Shown one piece after another: positions 7,173 to 11,643 of a DNA stretch of 11,643 bases (positions are counted from its first letter, which is position 1; each line of letters opens with the position of its first letter). This DNA is from Onstottus_A sp049273835. GTDB taxonomy: Bacteria; Acidobacteriota; Blastocatellia; UBA7656. A model generated the notes under the pieces. The model worked only from the letters and a program-made list of their open reading frames with translations, had not been told where the DNA came from and did not search any database. Location: assembly GCA_049273835.1 (NCBI GenBank), contig JBASRM010000082.1, forward strand, positions 1-11,643, given 5' to 3'. The translations under genes and the position numbers were made by a program.

Positions 7173-7586
7173 ATGTACGACGAGGAAACTGAAGAGGTGA
7201 AGGTATTCACTCTGGGTGAAGCTCGCAGTCTGATCCCCAGGCTTCGCAAGCTGCTGGCGCGGGTCATCAAAGAACGCGAAGCGCTGTTGGATATGCGAGT
7301 CGAAATTGACCTGGCAAGAGAAAAGGCGGCAGAAGGCGGTGGTGGCAGTCCATTTGGCCCGGCCTACCTTACGCACTTGATCGCGTTTAGCGAAGCCATC
7401 CAGGAGATCGAATACCTCGGCGTGCACGTCAAGGACTTCCGCAGTGGACTTGTTGATTTTCCCTACGACCGCGAGGGCCGCATCGTCTATCTATGCTGGA
7501 AGCCTGATGAAGATGAGATAGATTGGTGGCACGAGACCGACGCCGGATTCGCCGGCCGACAACCGCTTACCGATGAGTTTGAATGA
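7173..7586 (+). CDS. DUF2203 family protein
   Basis: This 137-residue soluble protein belongs to the DUF2203 family, whose function is unknown. The N-terminal half is a helical hairpin: VFTLGEARSLIPRLRKLL, then KEREALLDMRVEIDL. The C-terminal half carries the family block: a helix ending EYLGVHVKDF, then GLVDFP, GRIVYLCW, WWHETDAGFAGR and PL. The conserved Trp, His and Glu of the WHE-GFAGR part are present. The ATG is preceded by AAGG at 7165-7168 with four-base spacing. The gene stands alone between the nuo run and the converging histidine kinase gene. The 168-base spacer upstream, with its repeat, suggests a separate transcription unit. No clear promoter is seen. Family assignment is from recognition of the conserved block. 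Confidence 0.88.
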   Translation: MYDEETEEVKVFTLGEARSLIPRLRKLLARVIKEREALLDMRVEIDLAREKAAEGGGGSPFGPAYLTHLIAFSEAIQEIEYLGVHVKDFRSGLVDFPYDREGRIVYLCWKPDEDEIDWWHETDAGFAGRQPLTDEFE

Positions 7587-7646
7587 GTCCTGAGTCTACG
7601 GACTTCGCGTGAACTCCGCCAGAAGGCCGGTTTGTTCCAATCGTGG

Positions 7647-9584
7647 TTACGCGGCGGCCGGAAGGATTATCTCAAACGTAGTTCCTACACCTACCTGGCT
7701 GTCAAAACGAATCTCACCACCGTGAAGTTGAACCGCTCGGAACGCCTGAGCCAGCCCGATCCCGGTGCCGCCTTTCTTGGTTGTGTAGTAGAGATTGAAG
7801 ATGCGCTCCTGATCCTCATCGGCGATTCCGACGCCCCGGTCGGTTATCGTTATCCGCGCAGAGCCATCGTGGCCGCGTGCGGTAGCTACTTTCAGCGGAC
7901 CGCCCTCGGGCATCGCCTGGCACCCATTGATGATTACGTTTAGTAAGGTCTGTTTCAAAAGATCCGCATCCCCCTTGATCACCAGTGGGCCTTGTTCGAG
8001 TTGCTTGTTGATGTTGACGCCGCGCTCCTGTGCTTCGGTGGAAGCAAGCGCGGTCACCTGGCTCACTATCGAATTCAAATCGATCGGCTGGAGATGAACT
8101 TCAACCGGCCAGGTGAAGTTGAGAAACGTTTGCACAACCCGATCGAGTCGTTTGATCTCTGAATCGAGTATCTCGAGTTGAGGTGTCGGGTCGGAGTTTC
8201 CGGAGTCGAGCTTGGAGCGCAGTATCTCGAGATGAATCACCATCGCGTTCAGAGGATTCTTGACCTCGTGAGCGATACCCGACGTGATGCGTCCAAGATC
8301 GGCCAGTTTTTTGGACAGGTCCCATTGCGATTCGAACTTTTGAAACGACTCGTAATCGCGCATGCTGACCAGCGCGCCAACGGGCTCGCCCGCGTCTTCG
8401 ATATACTGAATGGATGCCAGCAATTGGCGAGGGCGCGGCGAACCTGGAAGGTGCAAAGTTGTTCGCGCAATCGACCTTCTCTCGTTGAAAGCGCGCTCGA
8501 CGGTTGTAACCAGGGGATGATCTCGACCAAGCGTCTCATCAATCGGTAGCCCGCTGAGTTCAACGTCATTGACGCCGAGGATTTGCTCGGCGTCGGGGCT
8601 GGCGAGGATCACCCGGCCTTCGCGGTTTATCAACAGCAGGCGCTCTTCAAGATGACTCATCACCTGCCGCAAGCGGCCGCGCATAATTTCCAACTCGCTT
8701 CGCTCACCCGCGAGCCGTTCGCCCAGTTGTTTCAGCCGCGCGGTAACGCCGGTTACCATTTGGTCCCGCGGCATATCCAGATCGCTGATGGCCGAGGACT
8801 CATCGGGGCGTCCCAATCGTTCAATGCTGGTCGAAATGGCTTCGAGCGGCCGCAAAAGCAGATTTGCAGAGCTGATTGCAACGATCGCAGCTCCGACAAT
8901 GGCCAGAAGCCCAATGGTCAAATTGATCGCTACCGGAGTGAGCAGCTCCTTCTGAACGGCCGAGGCTGACACGCCGATGTGAAGCTCACCGCTAAATGAA
9001 CCTTTGTCGAGACGCGTATGGTACTCGTAGATACGCGGGCCCAGCATCACTCGCGCTAGTTGAACGTATCCGCTCTGTTGCGCCAACTGGTCAAGATTTG
9101 GCCGGTTGGATGGCACATCGCCTATCGCGTGGCGGTTTGCCGCCAACTCGTGCCTGCCCTCGGCATCGGTTATGATCTGGCCGCTCGGGTTGGTTAGATA
9201 AAGGAAAGCAATCGTGCGCGAGGTGACGATTGTTGATTCCATCAGCCCCTGCAACCCGGAGTGCTCGCTCACTAATGCGGTGTAATCATCCTGATGATCG
9301 ACCGTGGCGTTGTGCGCAAGCTCCTGGATGACCGCGTACCTGATCTGCTTCGAAAGCTGGGTTGCTTCCTCGGCCGTCCGGGTAATGATAACTCCTGTCA
9401 GATGTGCGATATTAACGGCCGTGGTAACGACCACAACCAGCGCAACGAGCAGCGTGATCAATGCAATTTGACGGGCGCGTACCCCCAGCTTAAACCAGGA
9501 GGAGCCCCTGGGCCGGTCGGTCACCGTCGATTCGAGCGGGCCGGCTTGCGTGAGTCGTTTGCGAGCGTTTACCGTGGTCGCCAT
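7647..9584 (-). CDS. Membrane PAS-domain sensor histidine kinase
   Basis: This 645-residue protein is a two-component sensor kinase. In order it has a cytoplasmic tail (1-38), a membrane helix (about 39-60), an outward-facing sensor region of about 155 residues, a second membrane helix (about 218-240), a HAMP linker (about 240-297), a PAS domain (about 308-415, LLLINREGRVILASPDAEQI), a HisKA domain with phospho-acceptor His439 in SGIAHEVKNPLNAM, and an ATPase domain. The ATPase has the N box (Asn549, Asn553 in NVIINGCQAM), Asp582 in DRGVGI and the GGTGIGLA glycine box. The sensor region contains LYLTNPSGQIITD, which looks Cache-like, so a small-molecule or envelope signal is plausible (inference). 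The gene follows the NtrC-type regulator after 39 bases and is surely its partner. No Shine-Dalgarno sequence precedes the ATG. Confidence 0.93.
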   Translation of the reverse strand: MATTVNARKRLTQAGPLESTVTDRPRGSSWFKLGVRARQIALITLLVALVVVVTTAVNIAHLTGVIITRTAEEATQLSKQIRYAVIQELAHNATVDHQDDYTALVSEHSGLQGLMESTIVTSRTIAFLYLTNPSGQIITDAEGRHELAANRHAIGDVPSNRPNLDQLAQQSGYVQLARVMLGPRIYEYHTRLDKGSFSGELHIGVSASAVQKELLTPVAINLTIGLLAIVGAAIVAISSANLLLRPLEAISTSIERLGRPDESSAISDLDMPRDQMVTGVTARLKQLGERLAGERSELEIMRGRLRQVMSHLEERLLLINREGRVILASPDAEQILGVNDVELSGLPIDETLGRDHPLVTTVERAFNERRSIARTTLHLPGSPRPRQLLASIQYIEDAGEPVGALVSMRDYESFQKFESQWDLSKKLADLGRITSGIAHEVKNPLNAMVIHLEILRSKLDSGNSDPTPQLEILDSEIKRLDRVVQTFLNFTWPVEVHLQPIDLNSIVSQVTALASTEAQERGVNINKQLEQGPLVIKGDADLLKQTLLNVIINGCQAMPEGGPLKVATARGHDGSARITITDRGVGIADEDQERIFNLYYTTKKGGTGIGLAQAFRAVQLHGGEIRFDSQVGVGTTFEIILPAAA

Positions 9585-9585
9585 T

Positions 9586-9625
9586 TCACTAAGGTGATGA
9601 AGGTTAACGGGTCCGTTCTAACCTT
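9586..9625 (-). promoter_or_regulatory. Hairpins between the regulator stop and the kinase start
   Basis: The short gap between the two signalling genes is almost all inverted repeat. AAGGTTA (9600-9606) pairs perfectly with TAACCTT (9619-9625), which includes part of the regulator stop codon. Inside, ACG (9607-9609) pairs with CGT (9614-9616) around a four-base loop, leaving a two-base bulge. A smaller TCAC/GTGA stem (9586-9589 with 9594-9597) lies directly before the kinase ATG. No U tract follows in the mRNA sense. Such structures could set the regulator:kinase ratio by partial termination, RNA cleavage or blocked initiation. The pairing is seen; the role is inferred. Confidence 0.5.
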
Positions 9626-11000
9626 ACTCTTTTTCCAGCCCCGCCTCGCGATACGCCTTCAACTTGTTGTGAAGCGTTTTGAGGCTTATGTGCAATGTTT
9701 CAGCGGTTCGCGTCTTGTTGTGCTCGGTTCGGGCAAGTGTACTGAGAATCACTCGACGCTCAACCTCTTCGAGGGGCATGCCAATCGGTATCATCACGGC
9801 GTCGGTGGTAGGTGAGGGTTCCTGGCCGGTGATGTGAAAAGGAAGATGACGCTTTTCTATTTGTTCGCCTTCGCAAATAACGACTGCGCGTTCTATCACA
9901 TTGCGAAGCTCCCGAACGTTGCCTGGCCAGTGATACCCGAGCAGCGTTTCCATTGCTTCCGGTGAGATCAGCCGCGCCGTTTTGTCGTGGCGCTTGCTCA
10001 ACTCATCGATCATGTGTTGAACCAGCAGCGGAACGTCGTCGCGGTGATCGCGCAACACTGGAAGCCTGATTGTAATTACGTTGAGCCGGTACAGCAAGTC
10101 CTCTCGCAGAGTGCCCTGCTGCACAGCTTTAACCGGGTCTTTGTTGGTGGCCGCGATCACTCGGACGTCGACGCTTGTCTCTCTTGCGGAGCCGAGTCGC
10201 CGGACCTTTTTGTCTTCCAGTACTCGCAACAGCTTTGCCTGAAGAAGAAAAGGCATGTCGGCAATTTCGTCCAACAGCAGGGTGCCGTTGGTGGCGAGCT
10301 CGAAGCACCCGATCCGCCGGTTTGCGGCGCCGGTGAACGCGCCCTTCTCGTGTCCAAACAACTCCGACTCCATCAACGTTTCGGGAACCGCGGCGCAGTT
10401 GATCGCGATAAACGGCTGAGCAGCTCGCGGGCTGAGCTTGTGAATCGTACGCGCAACCATCTCCTTGCCGGTTCCCGACTCGCCGGTCACCAGCACCGAC
10501 ACAGCGCTGGGCGCCACTTGCTCGATCAAGGTATAGACCTCGCGCATGGCGTCCGAAGCTCCAACCATCTCGCCGAACGCGCCGTACTGGCGAAGCTGAC
10601 GACGAAGCAGTTCGTTCTCGCGCCGGGCGCTGCTGTACTCGGCCGCCTTGCGCAGCACAAGCTGAAGCCGGCGCATATCAATCGGTTTCTCGAAGTAGTA
10701 AAAAGCGCCTTCATCTTTGACCGAGCGAATCGCCGCGTCGACAGAGCCCTGGCCGGTCAACAGGATCACAGCAGTTTCAGGGTGTTCGGCCTTAAGATGA
10801 GCGAGCAGCTTGAAACCGTCCAGGTTCGGCATCACAACATCGGTTATCACCACCAGAGGCGCAAAGCTCTCAACCCGTTCGACGGCTTCACGGCCGTCGG
10901 CGGCTGTGTCTGTCGAATAGCCCCAGCTCGAGATCACCTCGCTGAGGCCCTGTCGCGCTGGTTCTTCATCATCTACTATGAGCACGCGCTGGTCTGACAT
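9624..11000 (-). CDS. NtrC-family sigma-54-dependent response regulator
   Basis: This 458-residue protein is a complete NtrC-type activator. The receiver domain (1-118) has the acidic pair Asp10/Asp11, phospho-acceptor Asp54 in VVITDVVMPNLDG, Thr82 and Lys105. The central AAA+ domain (about 143-385) has Walker A GESGTGKE (173-180, Lys179), the sigma-54-contacting GAFTGA loop (220-225), Walker B LLLDEI (Asp244, Glu245) and the arginine-rich sensor II region WPGNVRELRN. The C-terminal Fis-type helix-turn-helix is at about 412-452 (TRTAETLHISLKTLHNKL). With an intact GAFTGA loop it should open sigma-54 promoters when phosphorylated by the kinase encoded just downstream. Its targets are unknown, and I find no -24/-12 sequence in the adjacent spacer. 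No Shine-Dalgarno sequence precedes the ATG. Confidence 0.95.
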   Translation of the reverse strand: MSDQRVLIVDDEEPARQGLSEVISSWGYSTDTAADGREAVERVESFAPLVVITDVVMPNLDGFKLLAHLKAEHPETAVILLTGQGSVDAAIRSVKDEGAFYYFEKPIDMRRLQLVLRKAAEYSSARRENELLRRQLRQYGAFGEMVGASDAMREVYTLIEQVAPSAVSVLVTGESGTGKEMVARTIHKLSPRAAQPFIAINCAAVPETLMESELFGHEKGAFTGAANRRIGCFELATNGTLLLDEIADMPFLLQAKLLRVLEDKKVRRLGSARETSVDVRVIAATNKDPVKAVQQGTLREDLLYRLNVITIRLPVLRDHRDDVPLLVQHMIDELSKRHDKTARLISPEAMETLLGYHWPGNVRELRNVIERAVVICEGEQIEKRHLPFHITGQEPSPTTDAVMIPIGMPLEEVERRVILSTLARTEHNKTRTAETLHISLKTLHNKLKAYREAGLEKE

Positions 11001-11152
11001 TGCGAAAAGTTTAGCACAGACCGCGCGGTTGTATGACGGTTTTCAGACCCGCCGTCGATTCAGTGTGGTCAGGGCTTACACTTCGCTGCCCTAGATCCAA
11101 CCTTGTCACGGGTATCCAGACCGCGCCCCGGGGCTGAACGCCCGAGGCGGAT

Positions 11153-11169
11153 TTCGTGATAATCACGAA
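11153..11169. promoter_or_regulatory. 17-base perfect palindrome, operator candidate
   Basis: TTCGTGAT and ATCACGAA are perfect inverse arms of eight bases around a single A. The size and symmetry suit a homodimeric helix-turn-helix repressor or activator. With a one-base loop it cannot form an RNA hairpin easily, which favours a DNA-binding site. It lies 152 bases upstream of the response regulator start (leftward gene) and 267 bases upstream of the Ser/Thr kinase start. The protein that would bind it is not identifiable here; self-binding by the NtrC-type regulator is one possibility. Confidence 0.5.
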
Positions 11170-11191
11170 TGATTCTCACAAATTCTTGCGT

Positions 11192-11214
11192 CTTTACTCA
11201 TGGAGGGAGTAAAG
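11192..11214. promoter_or_regulatory. 8-bp perfect hairpin with GGAGG in the loop
   Basis: CTTTACTC (11192-11199) pairs perfectly with GAGTAAAG (11207-11214) across the seven-base loop ATGGAGG. If transcribed rightward, the RNA would show a Shine-Dalgarno-like GGAGG in the loop, but no start codon follows at usable distance. It could equally be a two-fold protein site. Its centre is 42 bases from the centre of the 17-base palindrome, about four helical turns. Confidence 0.4.
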
Positions 11215-11308
11215 TCCGATTTCGCAGACACCGCTCGTTCGATTTCTTTGAGTATCCAGACGGCGAGGAAGTAATGAGCCGTGGTGGCGGACACGCAAAC
11301 CATACGCT

Positions 11309-11336
11309 TTGCAAAAAAGCTGACCCGCATTATTAT
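11309..11336 (+). promoter_or_regulatory. Sigma-70-like promoter candidate for the Ser/Thr kinase gene
   Basis: TTGCAA (11309-11314; four of six to the -35 consensus) is followed after 16 bases by TATTAT (11331-11336; five of six to the -10 consensus). Transcription would start near 11343 and give a leader of about 94 bases before the kinase ATG at 11437. It is the best match in this strand of the spacer, but such matches also occur by chance. Confidence 0.35.
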
Positions 11337-11436
11337 TCCGTCGCATCGGCTGTCATGCGCCTGATATCCTCTCATCCGGCACGCGCTTTTTTCTTCGCGT
11401 TTGAGACCGGCTGTGTGCTCTTCGAGGCAAAGCGGC

Positions 11437-11643
11437 ATGAATGATCGCCTGCTAGGAACAATCCTGGATAACAAATACCTTCTTCAGGAAAAGATTGGTG
11501 AAGGGGGGATGTCTACCGTTTATCGGGCCAAACACCTACAGATGGAGCATTTGGTTGCCGTCAAAGTGCTTCACGCTCACCTGGCTTCAGATCAGGTTGC
11601 TGTTGAACGATTTCGACGCGAAGCCCGTGCAGCCGCTCAAATT
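11437..11643 (+). CDS. Hanks-type Ser/Thr protein kinase, 5' end only
   Basis: The first 69 codons of a eukaryotic-like Ser/Thr protein kinase run off the end of the window. The N-terminal lobe is clear: the glycine-rich loop IGEGGMSTVY (residues 20-29), the ATP-binding Lys43 in VAVKVL and the likely helix-C Glu62 in ERFRREARAA. The pattern LDNKYLLQEKIGEGGM with VAVKVLHAHL is typical of PknB-like kinases with a cytoplasmic catalytic domain at the N-terminus, often followed by a membrane helix and a sensor part; that part is outside the window. The ATG at 11437 has GAGG at 11424-11427 (nine-base spacing) and starts close before the kinase fold, as is usual. Substrate and role are unknown. Confidence 0.93.
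   Translation, partial: MNDRLLGTILDNKYLLQEKIGEGGMSTVYRAKHLQMEHLVAVKVLHAHLASDQVAVERFRREARAAAQI

Larger units (their letters stand above)
11017..11265 (+). repeat. Dispersed direct repeats, CAGACSGCG core
   Basis: CAGACCGCG occurs at 11017-11025 and 11117-11125, exactly 100 bases apart. CAGACGGCG occurs at 11257-11265, exactly 140 bases after the second. The second and third copies extend upstream to GTATCCAGACCGCG (11112-11125) and GTATCCAGACGGCG (11252-11265), matching at 13 of 14 positions. A 13-of-14 match is unlikely by chance in so short a region. They could be binding sites for one regulator or the remains of a duplication. Confidence 0.4.
11001..11436. other. Divergent intergenic control region
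   Basis: These 436 bases separate the response regulator (- strand) from the Ser/Thr kinase (+ strand) and should hold the promoters of both. They contain a 17-base palindrome, an 8-bp hairpin, three CAGACSGCG words and one sigma-70-like promoter candidate toward the kinase, listed separately. I see no tRNA, small protein with a convincing start or sigma-54 promoter. A 91-codon open frame at 11169-11444 has no Shine-Dalgarno sequence, overlaps the kinase start and reads like random sequence. Promoter elements for the leftward regulator gene could not be identified with any confidence. Confidence 0.6.

Noticed and set aside
7586..7604. AGTCC/GGACT inverted repeat after the DUF2203 stop as a bidirectional terminator with the converging kinase gene
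   Set aside because: The stem is only five base pairs with a nine-base loop and no T tract on either side.
9987..10997. A 336-codon + strand open frame opposite the response regulator
   Set aside because: It lies wholly antisense to a textbook NtrC-type gene. It is rich in His, Gln and Arg, as expected for the complement of a high-G+C coding frame, and has no domain pattern.
11281..11300. Possible sigma-54 promoter (TGGCGGACACGC)
   Set aside because: The GG to GC distance is wrong for a -24/-12 promoter and the TTGC half is absent.
11169..11444. A 91-codon + strand open frame in the divergent spacer
   Set aside because: It begins inside the palindrome without a Shine-Dalgarno sequence, overlaps the Ser/Thr kinase start in another frame, and its protein has no recognisable pattern. 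A - strand open frame covers the same bases equally well.

Overview
The window is ordinary bacterial chromosome of moderately high G+C. It most resembles an Acidobacteriota-type (perhaps Blastocatellia) genome. That placement is an inference from three things: the flavour of the complex I proteins, a DUF2203 protein next to a PAS-type histidine kinase/NtrC pair and a Hanks-type Ser/Thr kinase, and degenerate heptamer repeats between genes. No rRNA, tRNA, transposase, integrase or CRISPR array is visible.

Positions 1-7004 (+ strand) hold the distal half of a respiratory complex I (NADH:quinone oxidoreductase) operon: the 3' end of nuoH, then nuoJ, nuoK, nuoL, nuoM and nuoN. These genes encode the membrane arm: the end of the quinone-site subunit, the J/K link and the three antiporter-like proton-pumping subunits. 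The key charged residues of K, L, M and N are all present, so the arm looks functional. nuoI is missing from its usual place between nuoH and nuoJ. An unrecognised soluble 183-residue protein overlaps nuoN by ATGA and is the last gene of the run. The nuoM start is unclear, because the family-like N-terminus begins at a non-ATG codon behind a G-rich ribosome-binding sequence.

Positions 7005-7586 hold a repeat-bearing spacer and a small DUF2203-family gene. Positions 7647-11000 (- strand) hold a two-gene two-component operon. An NtrC-type sigma-54 activator comes first, followed by a membrane PAS histidine kinase, with a strong hairpin between them. Positions 11001-11436 form a 436-base divergent control region with a perfect 17-base palindrome, an 8-bp hairpin, repeated CAGACSGCG words and a sigma-70-like promoter candidate. 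The window ends inside the N-terminal lobe of a Ser/Thr protein kinase (+ strand).

The complex I genes make one energy-conserving enzyme. The kinase/regulator pair and the Ser/Thr kinase are a separate signalling block whose signal and targets cannot be read from this window. I see no clear new multi-gene system. The most interesting items are the unknown gene coupled to nuoN, the nuoM start, the intergenic heptamer elements, the hairpin between regulator and kinase, and the structured control region before the Ser/Thr kinase.
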